A stretch of DNA of 5,049 bases from Actinomycetota bacterium (GCA_026392265.1 JAPLCL010000218.1:1-5049), one strand, 5' to 3'; shown: positions 1 through 4,974, numbered from the stretch's first letter. The notes: generated by a model not told the origin, from the sequence alone. Numbers and translations: made by a program.

Positions 1-2
1 CG

Positions 3-542
3 CTCAAGCACACCTTGGACGGCGAGTGGCCGCGGCTGCGTATGGACCACACGCTGGGCCACCTCGTCGAGGACGAGGAGCTCTCGCCGTACACCGGCGT
101 CATCGTCGGGGTACGCGCCGACGAAGAGGGCTCGCGCTCAAAGGAGCGCTACTTCTCGCCGCGCGACGTGGAGAACGACTGGAACGTGGACGACCAGCCG
201 CCGGAGCTCTGGCGCTACTTCAAGACCGACTTCGAGCCCGGCACGCACGTGCGCGTGCACCCGCTGCTCGACTGGACGGAGCTCAACGTGTGGGAGTACA
301 TCGAGCGCGAGAGCATCCCCGTCACGTCGCTCTACTTCGACGACGGCAAGGGGATGCGCTGCCGCTCGCTGGGCTGCTGGCCGTGCACGGCGCAGGTTGA
401 GTCCACGGCCACGAACGTCGCCGAGATCATCGAGGAGCTGCGCAGCGGCAAGTTCAGCAACATCGCCGAGCGCAGCGGCCGCGCCCAGGACAAGGACGAC
501 GGCGGCGGCCTGGAGTCGCTGCGCCGCGGGGGGTACATGTGA
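3..542 (+). CDS. cysD: Sulfate adenylyltransferase subunit 2 (ATP sulfurylase small subunit), 5'-truncated by window edge
   Basis: CysD catalyses ATP + sulfate -> adenosine 5'-phosphosulfate (APS) + PPi in the cytoplasm, driven by GTP hydrolysis in its partner CysN. The reading frame is open from the first bases of the window, so the true start lies upstream; the TTG at 15 is internal. About 179 C-terminal residues are present. The family is near 300 residues, so roughly the first 120, including the PP-loop ATP site, are missing. Visible family landmarks are GVRADEEGSRSKER followed by FSPR, the PELW segment, DWTELNVWEYI, the RSLGCWPCT cysteine motif, VES, EIIEELR, and the terminal GRAQDKD...RRGGYM. 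The long insert that E. coli CysD carries before the SLGCWP motif is absent, so this is the compact type. The stop lies inside ATGTGA, overlapping the cysN GTG start by 4 nt, which implies translational coupling. Identification is firm. Confidence 0.93.
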   Translation, partial: LKHTLDGEWPRLRMDHTLGHLVEDEELSPYTGVIVGVRADEEGSRSKERYFSPRDVENDWNVDDQPPELWRYFKTDFEPGTHVRVHPLLDWTELNVWEYIERESIPVTSLYFDDGKGMRCRSLGCWPCTAQVESTATNVAEIIEELRSGKFSNIAERSGRAQDKDDGGGLESLRRGGYM

Positions 543-1108
543 GTCCGCAGGCCCCCGACACGCCCGTCATGTCCGCCGACCTCGAGCGTCTGGACATCGT
601 CGCCGTCGGTCACGTGGACCACGGCAAGAGCACGGTCATCGGCCGGCTCATGGCCGACACCGGCTCGCTACCCGAGGGCAAGCTCGACCAGGTCAAGGCG
701 ATGTGCGCCGCCAACGCGCGCCCCTTCGAGTACGCCTTTCTGCTCGACGCCCTCAAGAACGAGCAGGCGCAGGGCATCACCATCGACACGGCGCGCTGCT
801 TCTTCAACACGCCCAAGCGCCACTACATCATCCACGACGCCCCCGGCCACGTGGAGTTTCTCAAGAACATGATCACCGGCGCGTCGCGCGCCCAGGCCGC
901 CCTGCTGGTCATCGACGCCCAGGAGGGCGTGCGCGAGAACTCCAAGCGCCACGGCTACATCCTGTCGATGCTCGGCATCCGCCAGATCGCCGTGCTGGTC
1001 AACAAGATGGATCTGCTCGACTGGGACCAGGGTGCGTTCGACGCAGTCGTGCACGAGTATGCCGATTTCCTCGCGCGCCTCGGCGTGCGGCCCGCAAGCT
1101 TCATCCCG
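539..1108 (+). CDS. cysN: cysN 5' fragment: GTPase (G) domain
   Basis: The first 190 residues form a translational-type GTPase domain. Motifs seen are G1 (P-loop) GHVDHGKS at residues 24-31, GITIDT at 79-84 (switch I/G2 region), G3 DAPGH at 100-104 and G4 NKMD at 155-158. The run KNEQAQGITIDTARCFF (73-89) and the ENSKRHGYILSMLGI stretch (133-147) are characteristic of CysN rather than EF-Tu. G3 reads DAPGH instead of the DTPGH of E. coli CysN. The fragment stops matching the family just before G5. By itself it lacks the guanine-contacting G5 loop and both beta-barrel domains, so a product limited to it would probably not activate CysD. The GTG start couples it to cysD. Confidence 0.85.
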
Positions 1109-2123
1109 CATCAGGCCCGGCGAGGACATCGTCTTCCTCCCCTCGGGCAAGCGCTCGACGGTCAAGACCATCGAAGCCCTGTCGGGGCCGCGGCCGGACG
1201 AAGCCTACGCCGGGCAGGCCACAGGCCTGACTCTCGACACACAGGTGTACACCAAGCCCGGCGAGCTGATGGTCCGCGCCGACCAGCCCGCGCCGCTGGT
1301 CGCCGATCGCCTGCGCGCCAACGTCTTCTGGATGGCCACGGCGCCGCTCGTGCGCGGGCGCCGGTACGTGCTGCGCATGGGCGCCGCCCGCGTACCCGTG
1401 GAGCTCGAGTCAGTACTCAGCGTGCTCGACTCGCAGGAGCTGCAATCGGTGACCGGCGCCGCCCAGGTCGAGCGCCACGACGTCGCGGAAGTGGTCTTCA
1501 GGAGTACGCGACCGGTGGCCTTCGACGCGGCCGAGACCCTCGAACCGACGTCGCGCTTCGTGGTCGTCGCCGGCTTCGACACCGCCGGCTGCGGCATCGC
1601 CCTGGAGGCGCTCCCCGAGGCGGCCGCGAGCGCCGACGGCGAGCGACGCTTCAGCGTCGGCGACGTCACAGAAGAGCAGCGCGCCGCGCGCTACGGCCAT
1701 GCCGGCAAGGCGGTCGTGTTCGTCGGCGAGTCGGCGGAGGACGCGCACGCGGTGGCCGCCGCGCTGGAGCGCCGCATCTTCGACCTCGGCGTCCATTCCT
1801 ACTGCCTCGGCGCGACCGACCTGGGAGAGGACAAGGACGTGCTCGGCCGCGAGGCCCAGATCGTCCGCCTCGGAGAGATCGCCTGGGCGCTGACCGACGC
1901 CGGCATCGTGCTCGTGGCGGCGCTCGGCGACATGGACCGCTTCGACCTCGACCGCCTGCGCACGCTGGCCGCACCCCACGAGGTCTTCGTCATCGGGCGC
2001 GGCGACGGCGGCGACCTGGGCGCCGACCTCGACCTGCCGGCGTCGCTGGCGACCGAGGACGCGGCGGCGGCGGCGCTTCGCGCCCTGACCGCCGCCGGCG
2101 TGCTGCCCGAGCCCGCGGCCTGA
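1107..2123 (+). CDS. cysN: cysN 3' fragment: EF-Tu-like domains II/III plus CysC-like tail, no start codon of its own at the homology boundary
   Basis: This 338-codon stretch is read in the frame after that of the GTPase fragment. It begins inside domain II (RIRPGEDIVFLPSGK, then STVKTIEAL and AGQATGLTLD), continues through domain III (LRANVFWM at about 1311-1334, LVRGRRYVL, RVPVELESV, QVERHDVAEVVF, FVVVAGFDTAGCGIA up to about 1600), and ends in an APS-kinase-like region. No in-frame stop interrupts it, and its codon composition matches its neighbours, so it has not drifted like an old pseudogene. The first ATG in frame is at 1032, inside the region better explained by the other frame; it lacks an obvious Shine-Dalgarno and would add a non-homologous leader. 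I therefore read this as the rest of cysN, not as an independent gene. Confidence 0.8.
   Translation, partial: RIRPGEDIVFLPSGKRSTVKTIEALSGPRPDEAYAGQATGLTLDTQVYTKPGELMVRADQPAPLVADRLRANVFWMATAPLVRGRRYVLRMGAARVPVELESVLSVLDSQELQSVTGAAQVERHDVAEVVFRSTRPVAFDAAETLEPTSRFVVVAGFDTAGCGIALEALPEAAASADGERRFSVGDVTEEQRAARYGHAGKAVVFVGESAEDAHAVAAALERRIFDLGVHSYCLGATDLGEDKDVLGREAQIVRLGEIAWALTDAGIVLVAALGDMDRFDLDRLRTLAAPHEVFVIGRGDGGDLGADLDLPASLATEDAAAAALRALTAAGVLPEPAA
1665..2093 (+). other. Degenerate APS-kinase (CysC-like) domain at the CysN C-terminus
   Basis: From VTEEQRAARYGHAGK onward the sequence follows the outline of a CysC domain: a V-T-x-E-x-R-A-x-R linker, a hydrophobic strand, ALERRIFDLGVHSYCL (matching ALERRLF..G..VYVLDGD), then EIAWALTDAGIVLVAAL (matching EVA.L..DAG.IVI.A.). 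The Walker A motif expected after the first strand (GxxGxGKS/T) is replaced by GESAEDAH at 1725-1748, with no Lys or Ser/Thr where the phosphate is bound. The DGDN motif is replaced by LGATD. The region after the second strand is also shorter than in active CysC. ATP-dependent phosphorylation of APS is therefore unlikely. A structural or regulatory role is the simplest reading. From memory, similar P-loop-less CysC-like tails occur in a CysN clade whose CysD is also compact. Confidence 0.68.
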
Positions 2124-2370
2124 GATCGGGCGCGCCGGGCGCCGCGCGTGAACCCGGCGGCGTCGATCGCGCCCGGTGGCGCCCCGGCCGGCGGCACCAG
2201 GATGGATGGCGCCTCGACCCGCATGGCGGGGCCCGAGATCACGGCGACGAGCGTCGTCGCGGCGAGCGACGCGCCTCCCGGGCCGGCGGAGTAACGCGCT
2301 GCCACGGGCAACATCGCCGGCGCTTCGTGCCCGCCGGGTGGACGATTTGCCCAAACGCGGGACTTTTGCC
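2124..2370 (+). other. Non-coding GC-rich spacer downstream of cysN, nothing recognisable
   Basis: No reading frame here resembles a known protein. Open frames on both strands are extensions of antisense or shadow frames of cysN and are rich in Arg, Ala, Pro and Gly. A weak 5-bp hairpin (GGCGC 2129-2133 with GCGCC 2139-2143) lies just after the cysN stop. It could help termination but has no T-tract and is within what random GC-rich sequence gives. Together with the cold-shock leader this makes a gene-free stretch of 400 nt. Confidence 0.5.
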
Positions 2371-2387
2371 TTGACATGCTCTATAGT
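2371..2387 (+). promoter_or_regulatory. Candidate promoter elements for the cold-shock gene
   Basis: A perfect -35 consensus TTGACA (2371-2376) and a good -10-like TATAGT (2382-2387) stand in an A/T-richer island just upstream of the cold-shock leader. They are only 5 nt apart, so they cannot be the two halves of one ordinary sigma-70 promoter (about 17 nt). The likeliest reading is that TATAGT is the -10 box with a weak upstream -35 and a start near 2394; the TTGACA may be a binding site or chance. This would give a leader of about 130 nt. Confidence 0.45.
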
Positions 2388-2390
2388 GTG

Positions 2391-2417
2391 CTCACGAGCC
2401 AATCGGTGGCTCGAGAG
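2391..2417 (+). repeat. Inverted repeat at the start of the cold-shock leader
   Basis: CGAGCCA (2395-2401) and TGGCTCG (2407-2413) form a perfect 7-bp stem around the loop ATCGG. After one A-A mismatch it extends by CTC/GAG (2391-2393 with 2415-2417). It begins at or just after the predicted transcription start. It could be a 5' stabilising hairpin of the mRNA or a dyad operator overlapping the start site. There is no T-tract after it, so it is not a terminator. Confidence 0.5.
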
Positions 2418-2493
2418 TTGGCGGCGTGACCTATTGCTTCTCCGCCGGCGTTGTCAGCGGTATGTGGCAAATGGTCGCGTTGCTTTGTTAATA

Positions 2494-2506
2494 GCCCCTT
2501 CGGGGC
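2494..2506 (+). promoter_or_regulatory. Small hairpin directly upstream of the cold-shock ribosome site
   Basis: GCCCC-TTC-GGGGC makes a 5-bp stem (a C(UUCG)G tetraloop with a 3-bp stem is the alternative pairing). It ends 4 nt before the Shine-Dalgarno AAAGGA at 2511-2516, which is 7 nt before the ATG at 2524. Its placement fits a cis-acting element of a cold-shock leader that keeps the ribosome site exposed or modulates access, but no particular known RNA family is recognised. Confidence 0.4.
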
Positions 2507-2523
2507 GGATAAAGGATTGTGAA

Positions 2524-2727
2524 ATGGCAGAAGGTACCGTCAAGTGGTTCAACGCGGCCAAGGGCTATGGCTTCATCTCGCGCGAGGATGGGGACGACCT
2601 GTTCGTTCACTTCCGCGAGATCCAGGACGAGGGTTTCAAGACCCTGGACGAGGGCCAGAAGGTCACGTTCGACGTCACTCAGGGCCAGAACGGCAAGATG
2701 CAGGCGAGCAACGTCCGTAAGGTCTGA
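2524..2727 (+). CDS. Cold-shock domain protein (CspA family), 67 aa
   Basis: This is a single cold-shock domain (five-stranded OB-fold), a cytoplasmic single-stranded RNA/DNA-binding protein that acts as an RNA chaperone and antiterminator. It is full length for the family (usually 65-72 residues). The opening MAEGTVKWFNAAKGYGFI is diagnostic: W8 and F9 of the KWFN strand, RNP1 as KGYGFI at 13-18, and RNP2 as LFVHF at 26-30 supply the aromatic nucleic-acid-binding surface (Y15, F17, F27, H29, F30). The start is the ATG preceded by AAAGGA with a 7-nt spacer; the frame is open further upstream but without homology. It appears monocistronic, with its own promoter region, a long leader of about 130 nt as is common for csp genes, and a strong hairpin after it. 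Which paralogue it is, and whether it is cold-induced, cannot be told from the sequence. Confidence 0.96.
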   Translation: MAEGTVKWFNAAKGYGFISREDGDDLFVHFREIQDEGFKTLDEGQKVTFDVTQGQNGKMQASNVRKV

Positions 2728-2752
2728 CGCCGTACCACATCTGTGAGTTCGC

Positions 2753-2783
2753 CGAAGGGCGGCCCCATCGGGGCCGCCCTTCG
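2753..2783 (+). terminator. Rho-independent-like terminator hairpin after the cold-shock gene
   Basis: A perfect 14-bp stem: the left arm 2753-2766 (CGAAGGGCGGCCCC) pairs with 2770-2783 around the loop ATC. It starts 25 nt after the csp stop. No T-run follows, as is common for actinobacterial intrinsic or hairpin-only terminators. It separates the csp transcript from the metallopeptidase gene. Confidence 0.8.
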
Positions 2784-2808
2784 CGCGTACGCAGCAGGAT
2801 CCATACGG

Positions 2809-2822
2809 TAGGATGCCGGGCG
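2809..2822 (+). promoter_or_regulatory. Possible leaderless promoter (-10 TAGGAT) for the metallopeptidase gene
   Basis: TAGGAT (2809-2814) matches the TANNNT -10 pattern and is followed after 7 nt by an in-frame GTG (2822). That is the geometry of a leaderless actinobacterial transcript starting on its own start codon. No convincing -35 is seen. If real, the protein starts at 2822 and not at the ATG 2813, which lies inside the -10 box. Confidence 0.35.
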
Positions 2823-3550
2823 TGAAGCTGAGGCGCGCCCCCATCGAGTCGCTCACCGTCGACGACCTGCTCTTCGCCGTGAGCTGGAGCCGGCGCCGGC
2901 GCACGATCGGCATCAGCGTGGCGCGCGAGGGCGGGCTGCGCGTGCTCGCGCCCGCCGGCGTCCCGGCGCGCAAGCTCGAAAGCGCCGTGCGCGCCAAGCT
3001 CCCGTGGGTGCGCCGTAAGCTCGCTGAGCTCGACGCGCTCGGCCCTCCTCCACCGCGCCCGCGCTTCGTCGCCGGCGAGCGGCTCCCCTACCTCGGCCGT
3101 ACCTACCGGCTCACGCTGGTCGACGCCGCGGAGATGCCCGGCGGGCCGGTCGCCCTGCGGCGCGGCCGCTTCGAACTGGCGCGCGGCTTGGACGGCGAGG
3201 CGCGCGGGGCCTTCGTGCGCTGGTACGCCGAGCACGCGCGCGCCCGCCTCGGCGCACGCGTCGCCCACTTCGCGCCGCTCGTCGGCGCGACCCCCGCGGG
3301 CGTCGTAGTCCGCGACCTGGGCACGCGCCGCTGGGGCGTCTGCGACGGGCGCACGCGTATCGTCAGCTTCCATTGGGAGCTGGTGCTCCAGCCGCCCGAG
3401 ATCGTCGACTACGTGGTGGTCCACGAGCTCGCCCACTTGCACGAACCCAACCATGGGCCGCGCTTCTGGCGGCGCGTGACCGTCGTCATGCCCGACTGGA
3501 AACGGCGCCGCGCCGCGCTCTCGAGTCGCGGGCACCGCCACACGATCTAG
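2813..3550 (+). CDS. YgjP/SprT-like zinc metallopeptidase family protein (COG1451, M48-like HExxH)
   Basis: A soluble protein of 245 residues (242 if GTG 2822 is used), full length for the YgjP-like family (DUF45, often annotated 'M48 family metallopeptidase'). The N-terminal half has the usual basic beta-rich region (SRRRRTIGISVAREGGLRV, residues 26-44), then WVRRKLAEL and YLGRTYRL. The conserved C-terminal block includes RWGVCD (183-188), SFHWEL (195-200), and DYVVVHELAHLHEPNHGPRFW (199-219 region). H204 and H208 of HELAH are the expected zinc ligands, H214 the likely third, and E205 the catalytic base. No signal peptide or membrane segment is seen. Physiological substrates of this family are poorly defined. 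The start is uncertain: ATG 2813 has AGG directly abutting and no spacer, while GTG 2822 fits a leaderless start. The next gene is 76 nt downstream on the same strand. Confidence 0.9.
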   Translation: MPGVKLRRAPIESLTVDDLLFAVSWSRRRRTIGISVAREGGLRVLAPAGVPARKLESAVRAKLPWVRRKLAELDALGPPPPRPRFVAGERLPYLGRTYRLTLVDAAEMPGGPVALRRGRFELARGLDGEARGAFVRWYAEHARARLGARVAHFAPLVGATPAGVVVRDLGTRRWGVCDGRTRIVSFHWELVLQPPEIVDYVVVHELAHLHEPNHGPRFWRRVTVVMPDWKRRRAALSSRGHRHTI

Positions 3551-3615
3551 CACGCGGCGCCACAGCGATGTGCCGGCCCGACGCGATGTGGGTAGAGCTA
3601 GCTCGCGGAGGATCC

Positions 3616-3622
3616 GAGGAGG
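3616..3622 (+). promoter_or_regulatory. Strong Shine-Dalgarno deciding the SRPBCC start
   Basis: GAGGAGG (3616-3622), with a further GGAGGA just upstream (3607-3612), precedes ATG 3627 by 4 nt. It fixes that ATG as the start, rather than the upstream in-frame codon at 3570, which has no homology to the family after it. It contrasts with the neighbouring genes at 2822 and 4172, which have no usable ribosome site. Confidence 0.8.
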
Positions 3623-3626
3623 CCCC

Positions 3627-4055
3627 ATGAAGTCCCTTCACGCAACCATCGAGATCGACGCTCCCGCGGAGCGCGTGTGGCAGGTCGTCAGCGACTTCGC
3701 GCGCTACCCCGAGTGGAACCCGTTCATCGTCCGCGCCGCGGGTGTACCTCGCGTCGGCGAGCGCCTGGACGTCACCATCGTCGCCCCGGGTATGAAGCCG
3801 GTGAGCTTTCGGCCGCGCGTCCTGGACGTCGAGCCGGGGCGCCTCATCCGCTGGAAGGGCGAGTTCAAGCTCCCCGGCCTGTTCGACGGGCGCCACGCGC
3901 TGCTCGTCGAGCCGCTGGACGGCGGGCGCTCGCGTTTCACGACCCATGAGGACGTGAGCGGCATCATGCTGCCGTTCGTCGGCAAGGTGATGAGCGCTTC
4001 GCAGCAGGGCTTCGAGCTCATGGCTCGCGCGCTCAAGGAGCGCGCCGAAGCCTAG
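3627..4055 (+). CDS. SRPBCC domain protein (START / polyketide-cyclase-like fold), 142 aa
   Basis: The protein has the signature of small SRPBCC (Bet v1-like, helix-grip) proteins, which enclose a hydrophobic ligand cavity. The N-terminal strand and helix ATIEIDAPAERVWQVVSDF (residues 6-24) lead into ARYPEWNPFI (25-34), the most conserved block of the family. Alternating strands follow (RLDVTIV, FRPRVLDVEP, RLIRWKGEF, HALLVEPL, SRFTTHEDVSG), and a long C-terminal helix ends in FELMARALKERAEA. The length of 142 residues is normal, and there is no signal peptide or membrane span. The fold assignment is strong, but the ligand or reaction cannot be inferred. Translation begins after a strong Shine-Dalgarno. 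The 76-nt gap from the metallopeptidase gene contains a TAGAGC -10-like hexamer (3593-3598), so it may have its own promoter. Confidence 0.9.
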   Translation: MKSLHATIEIDAPAERVWQVVSDFARYPEWNPFIVRAAGVPRVGERLDVTIVAPGMKPVSFRPRVLDVEPGRLIRWKGEFKLPGLFDGRHALLVEPLDGGRSRFTTHEDVSGIMLPFVGKVMSASQQGFELMARALKERAEA

Positions 4056-4136
4056 AAATGGGCGGGCGGCGCGGGCGCGACGGGCGTTGCCCGCCGCAGA
4101 CCCGCCGCTCGCCTTAGTGCCATTCGGGCGCGGCGC

Positions 4137-4171
4137 TTTCCACCGTCCGGCGCCGGCGGTAGAGTCGCACC
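4137..4171 (+). promoter_or_regulatory. Probable leaderless promoter for the helix-hairpin-helix gene
   Basis: TTTCCA (4137-4142, 4 of 6 matches to TTGACA), a 17-nt spacer, and TAGAGT (4160-4165, TANNNT type) end 6 nt before ATG 4172. Transcription would start at or next to the A of the start codon. There is no purine-rich ribosome site between the -10 and the ATG, which supports leaderless translation. Confidence 0.5.
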
Positions 4172-4465
4172 ATGACGCGCCGGTCACCCGCAGACGAGCT
4201 GCGCACGATCCCCGGCGTCGGGCCATCCATCGCCGGCGACCTGCGGCTGCTCGGCATCGCGAAGATCGCCGACCTCAGTGGCCGCGACCCCGAGCAGCTC
4301 TATGCCGAACTGCAGGAGCGCGCCGGCCACCCCGTCGACCGCTGCGTGCTGTACGTCTTCCGCAGCTCCGTGTATTTCGCCGGCCACACGCGCCCCGAGC
4401 CTGAGCTCACTCTGTGGTGGAGCTGGAAGGACGGGGGCACGGCCGCGAGGCGCGGGCTGCTCTAG
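4172..4465 (+). CDS. Small helix-hairpin-helix protein, 'pathogenicity locus' (Cdd1) family, 97 aa
   Basis: The N-terminus carries a clear helix-hairpin-helix: ADELRTIPGVGPSIAGDLRL at residues 7-26, with hairpin PGVGP at 14-18, then GIAKIADLSGRDPEQLYAEL (28-47). This is the non-specific DNA-binding HhH pattern also seen in DNA ligases and RadC/UvrC-type proteins. The tail RAGHPVDRCVLYVFRSSVYFA (51-71) followed by ELTLWWSWKD (78-87) is characteristic of the short Cdd1 / 'pathogenicity locus' family (Pfam PF11731). That name is historical and does not imply virulence. Function is not established; DNA binding is a reasonable inference from the HhH. It has full length for the family, a start at ATG with a leaderless-type promoter, and a stop overlapping that of the convergent gene in CTAG. 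Confidence 0.88.
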   Translation: MTRRSPADELRTIPGVGPSIAGDLRLLGIAKIADLSGRDPEQLYAELQERAGHPVDRCVLYVFRSSVYFAGHTRPEPELTLWWSWKDGGTAARRGLL

Positions 4466-4890
4466 CGGCGGCTGCCCGCAGCCCGTGCGGGCGCCAGGCG
4501 CCGGATCTCCACGCCATCAAGCAGGCTGACCACCTTGTCGATGCGCCCGCTCGGGATATGCCAGATGTGGGTGAAGGGCAGCGCCAGCACTTCCCAAGTC
4601 CCGCGGATGCGCGCGCGGTAGCGGCCGATCACGGTCAGCTTCGTCCCGCGCCGGTTCATGCTCCAGGTGCGGAGCTCCACGCCGATCACCTCGAAGTGAG
4701 ACGGCAGGCCGCCGAACAGCTCCATGGCCACCACCTCGCTCGCCGGGTGGGGGCGCCCGAAGGCGCCCATCTCGTAGACCACCCAGTTTGCCGGCTCGCC
4801 GCCGAGCTGGTCGAACATCGCGAGTACGGCGTCGTCGGCGCCGAGACCGAGAGCACGATACCCTCGTTTGATGAGCTCCTGCTGGTCCAT
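4462..4890 (-). CDS. NTF2/SnoaL-like domain protein, 142 aa
   Basis: On the minus strand, the start ATG at 4890 is preceded by AGGGGA about 10 nt upstream. The N-terminal helix MDQQELIKRGYRALGLGADDAVLAMFDQ (1-28), a WVVYEMGAF strand, the ASEVVAMELFGGL segment (50-62), then strands FEVIGVELRTWSM, GTKLTVIGRYRARI, EVLALPFTHIWHIPSGRIDKVVSLLDG (101-127) follow the cone-shaped NTF2-like (SnoaL, DUF4440-like) pattern. In that fold the last strands line the ligand pocket. Members include ketosteroid-isomerase-like enzymes, binding proteins and many of unknown role; the particular function cannot be read here. No signal peptide is seen. It converges on the HhH gene, sharing the CTAG stop overlap, and diverges from the tRNA gene. 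Confidence 0.82.
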   Translation of the reverse strand: MDQQELIKRGYRALGLGADDAVLAMFDQLGGEPANWVVYEMGAFGRPHPASEVVAMELFGGLPSHFEVIGVELRTWSMNRRGTKLTVIGRYRARIRGTWEVLALPFTHIWHIPSGRIDKVVSLLDGVEIRRLAPARAAGSRR

Positions 4891-4974
4891 ATCATCGTTT
4901 TCCCCTGCACGGCGCCTGTGGTATCCTCGGCCTCCCGCGGGGGCGTGCCACAGGCACTCCGGCCCCGCACCCGT

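Larger units (their letters stand above)
539..2123 (+). pseudogene. cysN: CysN, GTPase subunit of ATP sulfurylase, interrupted by an internal deletion plus frameshift (with degenerate CysC-like C-terminus)
   Basis: This entry spans the whole broken gene. CysN is an EF-Tu-like GTPase whose hydrolysis cycle drives APS synthesis by CysD. Codons 539 to about 1108 encode an intact GTPase domain. From about 1107 the homologous sequence continues in the next frame (+1) to the TGA at 2121-2123. Between FIP (1100-1108) and RIRPGEDIVFLPSGK (from 1107), CysN normally has the G5 motif (SA[LR].GDN), a conserved PWY.GP.LL segment and the first strands of domain II, some 55-65 residues. These are absent, and the missing length must be about 2 modulo 3. 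The rebuilt protein would be roughly 590 residues. The original frame stays open to 2374 only because the DNA is GC-rich; a 611-residue call there would have an artificial Arg/Pro/Gly-rich tail. Start: GTG 539 overlaps the cysD stop (GTGA) and follows a G-run at 528-533; ATG 569 is an alternative without a ribosome site. A genuine mutation and a misassembly are both possible. Confidence 0.82.

Noticed and set aside
397..1230. Plus-strand frame across the cysD/cysN junction
   Set aside because: It overlaps both recognised genes and gives an Arg/Ala/Ser/Pro-rich translation without motifs.
1108..2374. Continuation of the original cysN frame to 2374 (apparent 611-aa protein)
   Set aside because: After FIP the translation turns into Arg/Pro/Gly-rich sequence unlike CysN, while the next frame carries the real domains II and III. 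The frame is open only because stops are rare at this GC content.
1799..2377. Minus-strand frame with a hydrophobic stretch around 2230-2290 (TLVAVISGPAMRV) that could suggest a small membrane protein
   Set aside because: It runs over 300 nt into the antisense of cysN, has no ribosome site, and the hydrophobic run is short. There is no independent support for a gene.
1410..2402. Long minus-strand open frame of 330 codons antisense to cysN
   Set aside because: Its sequence is Arg/Ala/Gly-rich with no family resemblance, and the opposite strand encodes recognisable CysN. It is a typical shadow frame of GC-rich coding DNA.
2675..3628. Minus-strand 317-codon frame opposite the metallopeptidase gene
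   Set aside because: It is antisense to a gene with intact HELAH and RWGVC motifs. The composition is that of a shadow frame.
4061..4095. GGCGGGC (4061-4067) pairing with GCCCGCC (4089-4095), as a terminator for the SRPBCC gene
   Set aside because: The loop would be 21 nt, there is no T-tract, and several alternative pairings of the same strength exist in this G/C-rich stretch, so it cannot be told from chance.
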